A stretch of DNA of 14,527 nt, from NCBI GenBank assembly GCA_011524805.1, contig WTJO01000166.1:1-14527 (forward strand). The letters are read 5' to 3'. A program made the translations under genes and the position numbers. Below the pieces are notes generated by a model, which was not told the origin of the DNA, did not search any database, and saw only the letters and a program-made list of their open reading frames with translations. Positions 1 to 7,120 of the stretch are shown here, one piece after another; the first letter of the stretch is position 1; each line of letters opens with the position of its first letter. Origin of the DNA: Alphaproteobacteria bacterium. GTDB taxonomy: Bacteria; Pseudomonadota; Alphaproteobacteria; Puniceispirillales; Puniceispirillaceae.

Positions 1-1
1 A

Positions 2-29
2 TTGACTTTTTTCGGATTAACACGCTAAT
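2..29 (+). promoter_or_regulatory. Possible sigma70-type promoter upstream of the aldolase-family gene
   Basis: TTGACT at 2-7 is followed after 16 bases by GCTAAT at 24-29, which resembles a -35/-10 pair. It lies about 75 bases before the first start codon. The match at -10 is partial (TAAT end only) and the window begins here, so other promoters may lie further upstream. Confidence 0.3.
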
Positions 30-53
30 CTTGTTGCTATCAGGTTAGTGTGT
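20..53. promoter_or_regulatory. Imperfect inverted repeat in the first leader (operator or RNA hairpin)
   Basis: ACACGCTAA at 20-28 faces TTAGTGTGT at 45-53. Nine positions pair, one as G-T, with a 16-base centre. The repeat overlaps the downstream half of the possible promoter, so it could be an operator or a leader hairpin. A smaller repeat, GATTA/TAATC (15-19/26-30), overlaps it. Confidence 0.25.
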
Positions 54-105
54 CGAGACGGTTATTTCAATCTGAGAATTTGCCGGCGGCATCGCAGGAG
101 AGAGC

Positions 106-873
106 ATGAGCATCAGCGCATTTGAAAAGCCAAAACATATTGGCGAAGAAGAATGGACGACCCGCGTCAGGCTGGCCGCCACCTATCGTATTTTTGCGCA
201 TTTTGGCTGGGATGAATCAATCTATAACCATATCTCTTTGCGCGTGCCGGGCCCGGACGATCATTTTCTGATCAACCCCTTTGGCCTGCATTATTCCGAA
301 GTCTGCGCCTCAAATCTGGTGAAAGTTGATCTTGACGGAAATATTATCGGCAATTCGGACTGGCCGATTAATCCGGCCGGCTTTACCTTCCATAGCGCCA
401 TACATAAATATCGCGGCGAGGCAGGGAACTGTGTGATGCATGTTCACACCACCCCTACGGCAGCGGTCTGTTGCGCTGAAGAGGGGCTGAGTTTCGCCAA
501 TTTTTATTCCGCCCAGCTTTATGGCAAAATTGCCTATCACGATTTTGAAGGTATTACGATTTATGATGATGAAGGCCAGCGGATTCTAGATAGTGCGGGT
601 GACTGTCCTGTGCTGATGCTGCGCAATCATGGCCCTGTTGTGATTGGCGGAAATCTGGCGCAGGCCTTCTCTCTGATGTGGCTTGTTAATCGCGCCTGCG
701 AGATTCAGATAGCCGCCGCCCCGCTTGGCAAACAGCGACAGATACCAGCGGATATACTGGAGAAATGTGTCAGGGACTCGCTGAATTTTAATCCGAAATT
801 TGGTGCAGGTGAAGATGCGCTTATGGCGATGATCAGGCTTGTTGAGCGGGATGATCCTTCATTCAGATATTAA
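106..873 (+). CDS. Class II aldolase/adducin-family protein, possible decarboxylase
   Basis: A 255-residue single-domain protein of the class II aldolase/adducin fold, a zinc-dependent family that includes sugar-phosphate aldolases, OtnC-type decarboxylases and dihydroxyphthalate decarboxylases. The zinc ligands are visible: H112 and H114 in the MHVHTTP segment and H175 in RNHGP. The acidic residue that acts in fuculose-phosphate aldolase (an SSEW-type motif four residues before a conserved His) is missing; here the equivalent stretch is NPAGFTFH with G92, as in the adducin-like branch. That argues against a true sugar-phosphate aldolase. The start is supported by AGGAGAG just upstream. It precedes ligA by 139 bases in the same direction, so a step that makes or modifies a protocatechuate precursor is plausible but unproven. 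The family call is firm; the substrate is unknown. Confidence 0.85.
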   Translation: MSISAFEKPKHIGEEEWTTRVRLAATYRIFAHFGWDESIYNHISLRVPGPDDHFLINPFGLHYSEVCASNLVKVDLDGNIIGNSDWPINPAGFTFHSAIHKYRGEAGNCVMHVHTTPTAAVCCAEEGLSFANFYSAQLYGKIAYHDFEGITIYDDEGQRILDSAGDCPVLMLRNHGPVVIGGNLAQAFSLMWLVNRACEIQIAAAPLGKQRQIPADILEKCVRDSLNFNPKFGAGEDALMAMIRLVERDDPSFRY

Positions 874-877
874 TATC
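866..877. repeat. 12-bp perfect palindrome over the stop codon of the aldolase-family gene
   Basis: GATATTAATATC is self-complementary and spans the TAA stop. A 12-bp palindrome is expected a few times by chance in a window this long, so a regulatory role is only a possibility. It is about 135 bases upstream of ligA. Confidence 0.2.
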
Positions 878-921
878 AAGGCAGTTGAAAAGATGTTGAT
901 TTCGTGATCTAATGGCGCGAC

Positions 922-950
922 ACAAAATAGCGACCGATATTGCATTTTGT
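922..950. promoter_or_regulatory. Inverted repeat upstream of ligA, possible operator
   Basis: ACAAAAT (922-928) and ATTTTGT (944-950) are perfect inverted arms with a 15-base centre. The arm centres are 22 bases apart, about two helical turns, which suits a dimeric regulator. The repeat sits in the only sizeable gap (139 bases) before the ligABCUIKJ run. It is AT-rich and has no T-tract after it, so it does not look like a terminator. Regulators of such operons in other bacteria are LysR type (LigR) or IclR type (PmdR); which type would act here is unknown. Confidence 0.3.
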
Positions 951-964
951 CACGGGCTTTGGGA

Positions 965-988
965 TATGCACGTTAGATTCTATGCATA
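965..988. promoter_or_regulatory. Second inverted repeat just before ligA
   Basis: TATGCA (965-970) and TGCATA (983-988) are inverted arms with a 12-base centre, ending 24 bases before the ligA start and before its GGGAGG ribosome-binding site (1001-1006). The interrupted-dyad geometry resembles a LysR-type site. The right arm could also serve as a weak -10 element with TTGGGA (959-964) as a poor -35. Both readings are weak. Confidence 0.25.
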
Positions 989-1012
989 AATATTGCTGGA
1001 CGGGAGGCGGAT

Positions 1013-1414
1013 ATGACAGCAAGAGATTATGATGATGTGCCGGGCACCTATGTGCTTGATAGCCGGCATTATCGGCGGGGTTATCATCTGAATATGTTTC
1101 TGATGACCCTGAACAAGGCAGAATGTAGAGACGAATTTGCAGCAGATGAAGCTGCCTATCTCGCCAAATTCAAAATTACCGATGAGCAAAAACAGGCTGT
1201 TCTGGCACGCGACTATCTGGGCATGCTGAAAGTTGGCGCGAATGTCTATTACGCCTTCAAGCTGGTCAGCCATGACAAAAAGCCGCCTCAGGTAATGTAT
1301 GGCAAGATGAGCGATCCCGAACTGAGCTTTGATGAATTTCAGCAGATGATGATAGGTGGCGGCAGGCCAATTGATGGCAATAGAAGCAAGTCAGAACAGA
1401 AGGAGTCCGGATAA
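1013..1414 (+). CDS. ligA: Protocatechuate 4,5-dioxygenase, alpha (small) subunit
   Basis: A 133-residue protein that matches Sphingobium LigA along its length: DDVPGT near the N-terminus, a YHLNMF segment like GYNLNQF, ARDYLGML, GANVYY, and QMMIGGGR near the C-terminus. LigA is usually about 139 residues. In the LigAB enzyme the small subunit caps the active site, and the Fe(II) site lies in LigB. The complex opens protocatechuate between C4 and C5 with O2 to give 4-carboxy-2-hydroxymuconate-6-semialdehyde in the cytoplasm. The start follows a good GGGAGG site. The TAA stop shares its last base with the ligB ATG (TAATG), which implies coupled translation and equal subunit supply. Gallate or another catechol acid as substrate is possible, but the ligC gene next door favours protocatechuate. 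Confidence 0.93.
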   Translation: MTARDYDDVPGTYVLDSRHYRRGYHLNMFLMTLNKAECRDEFAADEAAYLAKFKITDEQKQAVLARDYLGMLKVGANVYYAFKLVSHDKKPPQVMYGKMSDPELSFDEFQQMMIGGGRPIDGNRSKSEQKESG

Positions 1415-2253
1415 TGGCTAAAATTCTTGCAGGCATGGGCACATCCCACGTGCCGGGTGTAGGCGCAGCAATGGATAATGGCAAGACAGACGAGCCGTAC
1501 TGGCAGCCTCTATTCAAAGGCTTTGAGCCATTACGTGCATGGCATAAGGATAATGTGCCAGATGTAAACATTATTGTGTTTAATGATCACGCAACTTCCT
1601 ATTCGCTTGATGGCTATTCGACCTTCACCATTGGTGTGGCAGAAGAATTTCAGCCTGCTGATGAAGGCTGGGGGCCGCGCAAGGTGCCTGTCGTCAAGGG
1701 TCACCCCGAGCTGGCATGGCATCTGGTCGAACAGCTTATGGCAGAAGAATTTGATATGGCGGTGGCTGGTTCTCTGGATGTTGATCACGGGCTTACCGTG
1801 CCCCTGTCAATTGCCTATGATCAGCCTGATGAATGGCCGGCAGCCGTTGTGCCGCTATGTGTGAATGTTATCCAGCATCCGCTGCCTACCTCGGCGCGCT
1901 GTCTGAAACTTGGTCAGGCTATCGGGCGTGCCATAGCCAGCTTTGATCAGGATATTTCGGTTGGTATCTGGGGTACAGGCGGGCTTTCGCACCAGCTGGG
2001 CGGCGAGCGCGCAGGGGTGGTTAATCCCGACTTTGACAAGGCATTTCTGGATAATCTGGTGAACAACCCGCAGGCAAATGCCGCACTAAGCCATACAGAT
2101 TTTATCCGTGAGGCAGGATGTGAGGGCATCGAAATGATTATGTGGAATGTGATGCGAGGCGCTTTGAATGAAAATGTCAAAGAAACATATCGGTTCTATC
2201 ATATTCCGGTTTCAGCAACTGCTTATGGGGCAATCATTCTGGAAAATGCATAG
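1414..2253 (+). CDS. ligB: Protocatechuate 4,5-dioxygenase, beta (catalytic) subunit
   Basis: A 279-residue extradiol dioxygenase of the LigB superfamily (type II, unrelated to vicinal-oxygen-chelate dioxygenases). The residues known from Sphingobium LigB (Fe ligands H12, H61, E242 and catalytic H195) are found here as H12 in GTSHVPG, H59 in NDHA, E240 in GCEGIEMIMW and H193 in GGLSHQLGG, a constant shift of two. The active site therefore looks intact. It is about 20 residues shorter than the Sphingobium protein, the difference lying outside these motifs. It pairs with the LigA subunit encoded upstream. AAGGAG at 1400-1405 provides the ribosome-binding site inside the end of ligA. Confidence 0.95.
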   Translation: MAKILAGMGTSHVPGVGAAMDNGKTDEPYWQPLFKGFEPLRAWHKDNVPDVNIIVFNDHATSYSLDGYSTFTIGVAEEFQPADEGWGPRKVPVVKGHPELAWHLVEQLMAEEFDMAVAGSLDVDHGLTVPLSIAYDQPDEWPAAVVPLCVNVIQHPLPTSARCLKLGQAIGRAIASFDQDISVGIWGTGGLSHQLGGERAGVVNPDFDKAFLDNLVNNPQANAALSHTDFIREAGCEGIEMIMWNVMRGALNENVKETYRFYHIPVSATAYGAIILENA

Positions 2254-2296
2254 ACCGGTAAGATAGGCAGGTGCATCAAGTAAGGAGCAGGCAGGC

Positions 2297-3253
2297 ATGA
2301 GCAAGCCAAGAATAGCGGTTGCAGGCGCAAATGGTGCCTTTGGAACAAAACATCTAGAAGCACTTGCCGAGATAGAAGATGCCGAGGTGACAGCCGTAAT
2401 GGCGACCAGCATGGAAAAGGCAAATGGCATTGCAGATAAATTTGGTGTGCCGTTGCGCTTTGATGATTACCAGTCGCTGATAGATTGCGAACAGGTAGAT
2501 GGCGTTATTCTGGCAACGCCGACACAGCTTCACGCCGCACAGGCCATTGCCGCCATGGATGCTGGCAAGCATGTGATGATCGAAATTCCAATGGCAGATT
2601 CGCTTGCAGATTCTGAAAAGCTGGTTGCAAAACAGGCTGAAACAGGGCGCGTGGCGATGGCAGGGCATGTGCGTAGATTCAACCCCTCTCATCAATGGGT
2701 GCATAATAAAATCAGGGCAGGCGAGCTATCTATCCAGCAGCTTGATGTCCAGACCTATTTTTTCCGGCGCACAAATATGAATGCCAAGGGCGAGCCGCGT
2801 TCATGGACTGATCATCTATTGTGGCATCATGCCTGTCATACGGTTGATCTGTTTTGCTATCAGGCAGGTGAGCCTGTAATCGAAGTGCAGGCCGTACAGG
2901 GGCCTAAACATCCCGAACTGGGCATCGCAATGGATATGGCTATCCTGCTGAAAACAGAATCTGGCAAATTATGCACCCTGTCTCTGTCATTTAATAATGA
3001 CGGGCCTCTGGGCAGTTTTTTCAGATATATCTGTGATAATGGTACCTATCTGGCCAGATATGACGATTTGTTTGACGGCAAGGAAAACCAGATAGATGTG
3101 TCATCTGTCGATGTGTCGATGAATGGTATCGAGCTGATTGACAGAGAATTTATCCGTGCCATCCGCACAGGTGAGACCCCAAATTCCAGCCTTGCAGACT
3201 GTCTGCCGGCCATGCGTATTCTGCATGAGGTGGAACAGAAGATGAGCGAATGA
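2297..3253 (+). CDS. ligC: 4-carboxy-2-hydroxymuconate-6-semialdehyde dehydrogenase
   Basis: A 318-residue Gfo/Idh/MocA-family oxidoreductase. The N-terminal Rossmann loop is GANGAFG (10-16), and the family EKP motif appears as E96-I97-P98, as in LigC. Long stretches match Sphingobium LigC (about 315 residues): GHVRRFNPSH (123-132), VQTYFFRR (151-158), NAKGEPRSWTDHLLWHHA (162-179), and later LSLSFNNDGPLG and FRYICDNGT. LigC oxidises the hemiacetal form of the LigAB product to 2-pyrone-4,6-dicarboxylate with NAD(P)+. AAGGAG lies 9 bases before the ATG. The gap to ligB is 43 bases, and the stop overlaps the next start (ATGA). Its presence makes this the protocatechuate route rather than gallate only. 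Confidence 0.95.
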   Translation: MSKPRIAVAGANGAFGTKHLEALAEIEDAEVTAVMATSMEKANGIADKFGVPLRFDDYQSLIDCEQVDGVILATPTQLHAAQAIAAMDAGKHVMIEIPMADSLADSEKLVAKQAETGRVAMAGHVRRFNPSHQWVHNKIRAGELSIQQLDVQTYFFRRTNMNAKGEPRSWTDHLLWHHACHTVDLFCYQAGEPVIEVQAVQGPKHPELGIAMDMAILLKTESGKLCTLSLSFNNDGPLGSFFRYICDNGTYLARYDDLFDGKENQIDVSSVDVSMNGIELIDREFIRAIRTGETPNSSLADCLPAMRILHEVEQKMSE

Positions 3254-4362
3254 CGCACCAGACAGCCATACCCTTTATGCAATTGCGGGGCGGCAGCTCC
3301 AAAGGTGTATATTTTCGTGAAGATGACCTGCCTTCTGATCAGGCAACACGCGATGAGGTGCTGAAATGGGTGATGGGCGCCTATGGCGATCCGCGCCAGA
3401 TTGACGGGCTTGGCGGGGCAGACCCGCTTACGTCCAAACTTGCGGTTGTGCGGAAATCTGAACGTCAGGGATGTGATCTGGATTATCTGTTCATTCAGGC
3501 TATTGTCGGAGAAGACAGGCTTGATGATACGCCAAATTGCGGAAATATACTGGCAGGGGTGGGTGCATTTGCACTTGAATCAGGGCTGTTGCCACCGCTT
3601 GATACTGCCGCCAGCACAGCAGAAATTACAGTCTATATGTCCAATAGCGGCAATCAGTGCCGTCTCAGCTTTCCTGTTGAAGATGGTTATCCTGTCTATG
3701 AGGGCGAGGCCAGAATTGACGGGGTGGCAGGCAGTTCTGCGCCTGTTATCTGCCATTATCAGGATCTGGCGGGTTCGGCCACTGGTGCGCTTTTGCCGAC
3801 CGGCAATGTAATTGACCAATTTGACGGGGTACATGTCACCTGTATTGATAACGGGATGCCTGTTGTGTGTCTGAGGGCAGAAGATTTTGATGTCAGCGGT
3901 TATGAAACGCCTGATGCGCTAAATGCAAATGATGCACTGAAAACAAGGTTGGAAACTATCAGGCTGGCGGCTGGCAAGGCCATGGGGCTGGGCGATGTGT
4001 CAGCAAAGGCAGTGCCGAAAATGTGTCTTATCTCCCAGAGCCGTGACGGGGGCGCTTTTTGCACACGCACCTTTATACCGAAACAGTGTCATAAGGCGAT
4101 AGGCGTACTAGGGGCGGTATCTGCGGCAACGGCGGCATTATTCCCGAACGGGGCGGTGCATGATCTGGCACAGATTCCCGACGGTCTGGACAAGCTGATG
4201 CGGATAGAACATCCTACCGGCAGTTTCGATGTTCAGCTATCTATGGCAGAGTCTCAAGATGGTATTGTGATTACCGGTGCTGGTTTGTTGCGCACTACAC
4301 GGCTTATCAGCAGGGGAGAGGTTTTTATCCCGCAGTCAATCTGGCAGAAAGAAAAAAGATGA
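3250..4362 (+). CDS. ligU: 4-oxalomesaconate tautomerase/isomerase, PrpF family
   Basis: A 370-residue PrpF-family isomerase, close in size to GalD of Pseudomonas putida and LigU of Sphingobium. The N-terminal FMQLRGGSSKGVYF, GGADPLTSK (55-63) and DTPNCGN (93-99) are family signatures. Catalytic Lys and Cys of LigU are 34 residues apart (K66, C100); here K63 and C97 keep that spacing. LigU shifts a double bond in 4-oxalomesaconate to give the isomer that LigJ hydrates. It lies between ligC and ligI with 4-base ATGA overlaps on both sides, so the three are likely translated together. PrpF proteins acting on 2-methylaconitate look similar, but this context favours the oxalomesaconate enzyme. 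Confidence 0.88.
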   Translation: MTHQTAIPFMQLRGGSSKGVYFREDDLPSDQATRDEVLKWVMGAYGDPRQIDGLGGADPLTSKLAVVRKSERQGCDLDYLFIQAIVGEDRLDDTPNCGNILAGVGAFALESGLLPPLDTAASTAEITVYMSNSGNQCRLSFPVEDGYPVYEGEARIDGVAGSSAPVICHYQDLAGSATGALLPTGNVIDQFDGVHVTCIDNGMPVVCLRAEDFDVSGYETPDALNANDALKTRLETIRLAAGKAMGLGDVSAKAVPKMCLISQSRDGGAFCTRTFIPKQCHKAIGVLGAVSAATAALFPNGAVHDLAQIPDGLDKLMRIEHPTGSFDVQLSMAESQDGIVITGAGLLRTTRLISRGEVFIPQSIWQKEKR

Positions 4363-5255
4363 ACGATTACACACATCCTGTCACCGGCATGAAAAGCTGC
4401 ATGCCGCCTGAGCCGAATACACGCAAGCCGATATATACCGCACCTGCTGGTGCCTGTGATGCGCATTGCCATGTGTTTGGCCCCCATGAGGTATTTCCCT
4501 ATCATCCGAAATCAACCTATCATCCGCCTGACGGGCCGAAGGAAAGGCTGGCGGAATTGCATAATTTGCTTGGCATTGAGCGGGCAGTGATTGTGCAGGC
4601 GAGCTGTCATGGGCCTGATAATCGTGCCATGATGGATGCGCTGGCACATGACCCGAAACGCTATCGCGGTGTCTGTATTGCCAATGACAGCTTCAGCGAT
4701 GAAGAATTTGCCGATCTGGATGCAGGCGGTGTGCGCGGTATCCGCTTTAATTTTGTCACGCATCTGGGCGGTACACCTGATCTTGACATGATGAAAAGGG
4801 TGCTGGAGCGTGTCAAACCGCTTGGGTGGCATCTGGTTATTCATGTAAATGCAGAAGATATTATTAGCTTTGAAGAATTTTTCCTGCAATTCGATATGGA
4901 TATTATTGTTGATCATATGGGGCGTGTGCCAACCGCTGACGGGGTGCATCAAAAAGCCTTCCAGATTTTGAAATCATTTCTTGAGCGCGAAAACTGGTGG
5001 GTAAAAATTTGTGGCTCAGAGCGTATTTCGGCGGCAGGCCCGCCATTTTATGATGCTATTCCCTATGCTCAGGAACTGGTTGAGCTGGCAGCCGACAGAA
5101 CCTTATGGGGGACTGACTGGCCGCATCCGAACATTAAAAAGTTCATGCCAAATGACGGTGATTTGCTTGATCTGGTGCCGTTGCTGGCGCGTGATGAAAG
5201 TCTGCAAAGAAAAATACTGGTAGATAATCCTGCGCGCCTTTATGGTTTTGAATAG
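4359..5255 (+). CDS. ligI: 2-pyrone-4,6-dicarboxylate lactonase, amidohydrolase superfamily
   Basis: A 298-residue TIM-barrel amidohydrolase. LigI hydrolyses 2-pyrone-4,6-dicarboxylate to 4-oxalomesaconate and, unusually for its superfamily, works without a bound metal. Visible signatures are DAHCHVFGP with H36 and H38 at the end of strand 1, H162 in VIHVNA, H186 in IVDHMGR, and D253 in WGTDWPHPN at the end of the last strand. KICGSERIS and the C-terminal DNPARLYGF are also typical. Length agrees with Sphingobium LigI (about 293). The start overlaps the ligU stop (ATGA), and the N-terminus before residue 22 is extended and poorly conserved. Confidence 0.93.
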   Translation: MNDYTHPVTGMKSCMPPEPNTRKPIYTAPAGACDAHCHVFGPHEVFPYHPKSTYHPPDGPKERLAELHNLLGIERAVIVQASCHGPDNRAMMDALAHDPKRYRGVCIANDSFSDEEFADLDAGGVRGIRFNFVTHLGGTPDLDMMKRVLERVKPLGWHLVIHVNAEDIISFEEFFLQFDMDIIVDHMGRVPTADGVHQKAFQILKSFLERENWWVKICGSERISAAGPPFYDAIPYAQELVELAADRTLWGTDWPHPNIKKFMPNDGDLLDLVPLLARDESLQRKILVDNPARLYGFE

Positions 5256-5278
5256 GAACCTGCTTATGGGAGATGCTT

Positions 5279-6007
5279 ATGAAAACAGTTGCGGTTAAAC
5301 ATATCAGCAGGGTTGATGGCGAAATAGCCAGCCGTCTGGGCGAGATTGGCACATCTTCGGTGCATGAAGCACAGGGGCGCACCGGCCTGTTAAAGCCATA
5401 TATGCGGCCTATCTATCCGCGTGCGCGCATTGGCGGGTCTGCTGTTACCATTCTAGTTCAGCCAGGCGATAACTGGATGGTGCATGTCGCCATAGAGCTG
5501 TGCCAGCCAGGTGATGTGCTGGTGGTTGGATGTACAACAGATAATACAGACGGGTTTTTTGGCGACTTGCTGGCAACTTCCTGTCAGGCACGGGGTGTCA
5601 AAGGGCTGGTAATTGATGGCGGTGTGCGTGATGTGGCTGATTTGCAGGAGATGTCCTTTCCAGTCTGGTCGCGGGCAGTATCATCTAAAGGCACGGTGAA
5701 AAATACGCTTGGCGCGGTCAATGTGCCAATTATGTGTGCTGGCCAGCTTGTCTATCCCGGAGATGCAGTCATAGCAGATGATGACGGGGTGGTAATTGTA
5801 CCACGCCGTGAGGCAGGCACTGTGCTGAAGGCATCAGAAGCCAGACTGGCCAACGAAGAAGAAAAGCGTGTAAAGCTGGCCAATGGCGAGCTTGGGCTTG
5901 ATCTATATAATATGCGTGAGCGGCTCGCATCAGAAGGGCTGGAATATGTAGATGATCTGGATGCGCTTGGCAGTTTCTGCGGTATTGATACACGTAATCG
6001 CGACTAG
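5279..6007 (+). CDS. ligK: 4-carboxy-4-hydroxy-2-oxoadipate aldolase / oxaloacetate decarboxylase
   Basis: A 242-residue RraA-fold, class II (divalent-metal) pyruvate aldolase. It cleaves 4-carboxy-4-hydroxy-2-oxoadipate to pyruvate and oxaloacetate, the last step of the pathway, and the family also decarboxylates oxaloacetate. Motifs are SSVHEAQGRTGLL, GDNWMVHVA, FFGDLLATS, and DGGVRD holding the Arg-Asp pair R117-D118, with the metal-site Asp (D96) 22 residues before, the spacing known in HMG/CHA aldolase (D102, R123, D124). An in-frame ATG at 5273 is also present, but GGGAG at 5268-5272 touches it; the ATG at 5279 has a 6-base spacing and is preferred. It follows ligI by 23 bases. Confidence 0.92.
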   Translation: MKTVAVKHISRVDGEIASRLGEIGTSSVHEAQGRTGLLKPYMRPIYPRARIGGSAVTILVQPGDNWMVHVAIELCQPGDVLVVGCTTDNTDGFFGDLLATSCQARGVKGLVIDGGVRDVADLQEMSFPVWSRAVSSKGTVKNTLGAVNVPIMCAGQLVYPGDAVIADDDGVVIVPRREAGTVLKASEARLANEEEKRVKLANGELGLDLYNMRERLASEGLEYVDDLDALGSFCGIDTRNRD

Positions 6008-6032
6008 CAAGTACCTGTCAGACAAGGATGAG

Positions 6033-7046
6033 ATGATGATTATTGACTGTCATGGACATTACACCACTACCCCGCCTGCGGTTGAGGCCTATCGAAATGC
6101 GCAGAAGGAAATTCTGAAAACCAATCCGGATCATATATTCGAGAAAGGCGAGATTATACTCTCCGATGATGAGATTCGCCTCTCTATCGAGCAGAACCAG
6201 CTAAAGATGCAACAGGAACGTGGCACGGATATCACCATTTTTTCGCCACGAGCGAGCTGGATGGGTCATCATGTTGGTAATGCCAGCACTTCTCAGGCAT
6301 GGACTGAGCATCAGAATGATTTGATCAGGCGTGTATGTGATATTTTTCCTGATAATTTTGTGCCTGTCTGCCAGTTGCCGCAAAGCCCGCAGACAGATAT
6401 TGATGCCTCGATTGCCGAGCTTGATAGATGTGTAAACCAGATGGGGTTTATCGGATGTAATCTGAATCCTGACCCGTCTGGCGGGTTCTGGAAAGATGCA
6501 CGTCTTGGCGATAGATACTGGTATCCCTTTTATGAAAAGATGGTTGAGCTGGATGTGCCGGCGATGATCCATGTCTCTGGTGCCTGTCATCATTCGCTTG
6601 ATACTACCTCAAGCTATTATCTTGGTGCTGATACCACCGCTTTTGTGCATCTGCTATTCTCTGAGGTGTTTACAGATTTTCCCGAATTGAAAATCATTAT
6701 CCCGCATGGCGGCGGGGCAGTGCCCTATCACTGGGGACGCTTCAGAGGCATAGCACAGGATAAGGGGCTGGGCGATCTGGATGAACGGGTGCTGAATAAT
6801 ATTTTCTTTGATACGTGTGTGTATCATCAGCATGGAATTGATATGCTGCTGGAGGTGATACCGCATAAAAATATTCTGTTCGCTTCCGAGATGATAGGGG
6901 CGGTTCGCGGTATAGACCCCCGAACAGGTCATTATTATGACGACACGAAACGCTATATTGATGGCAACACCAAACTGTCTGCAACAGCAAAGCAGGCTAT
7001 TTTTGAAGATAATGCCAGAGCTGTGTTCTCGCGCCTGTCTGTATAG
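6033..7046 (+). CDS. ligJ: 4-oxalomesaconate hydratase, amidohydrolase superfamily
   Basis: A 337-residue metal-dependent hydratase of the LigJ type, which adds water to the keto-carboxy-hexenedioate made by LigU and yields 4-carboxy-4-hydroxy-2-oxoadipate. It matches Sphingobium LigJ in order: MIIDCHGH with the HxH metal ligands (H7, H9), FSPRASWM, a C-terminal half of NLNPDP-type and GDRYWYPFYEK segments, MIHVSG, IPHGGGAVPYHWGRF, FASEMIGAVRGIDP with the ligand Glu, and EDNARAVF at the end. This is not the GalB-type (PIG-L fold) hydratase used in Pseudomonas. The reading frame is open back to 5952, overlapping ligK, but AAGGA at 6024-6028 and the family N-terminus place the start at 6033 (or the next ATG, 6036). 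Confidence 0.92.
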   Translation: MMIIDCHGHYTTTPPAVEAYRNAQKEILKTNPDHIFEKGEIILSDDEIRLSIEQNQLKMQQERGTDITIFSPRASWMGHHVGNASTSQAWTEHQNDLIRRVCDIFPDNFVPVCQLPQSPQTDIDASIAELDRCVNQMGFIGCNLNPDPSGGFWKDARLGDRYWYPFYEKMVELDVPAMIHVSGACHHSLDTTSSYYLGADTTAFVHLLFSEVFTDFPELKIIIPHGGGAVPYHWGRFRGIAQDKGLGDLDERVLNNIFFDTCVYHQHGIDMLLEVIPHKNILFASEMIGAVRGIDPRTGHYYDDTKRYIDGNTKLSATAKQAIFEDNARAVFSRLSV

Positions 7047-7120
7047 GTGCCAGACAATCTGGATATCACATGCCAGCAGATATGTTAGACTAAGCTGGCC
7101 AGAAACGGAGCGCTTATATC

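Noticed and set aside
310..540. Open frame of 76 codons on the - strand inside the aldolase-family gene
   Set aside because: Antisense shadow of a well-supported gene, with no recognisable domain.
980..1571. Two overlapping open frames on the - strand across ligA and ligB
   Set aside because: They lie antisense to genes with full catalytic motifs, and their translations look like random shadow sequence.
4512..4952. A 146-codon open frame on the - strand within ligI
   Set aside because: Long but antisense to a confident enzyme gene; rich in His, Met and Ile as expected from reverse-frame reading, with no domain.
5952..6032. N-terminal extension of ligJ overlapping the end of ligK
   Set aside because: The extension is not part of the LigJ family N-terminus (MIIDCHGH), and AAGGA stands just before 6033.
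7050..7062. Small hairpin CCAGA-CAA-TCTGG after ligJ
   Set aside because: A 5-bp stem with no T-tract after it; likely chance, and too weak to call a terminator separating ligJ from the hydrolase gene.
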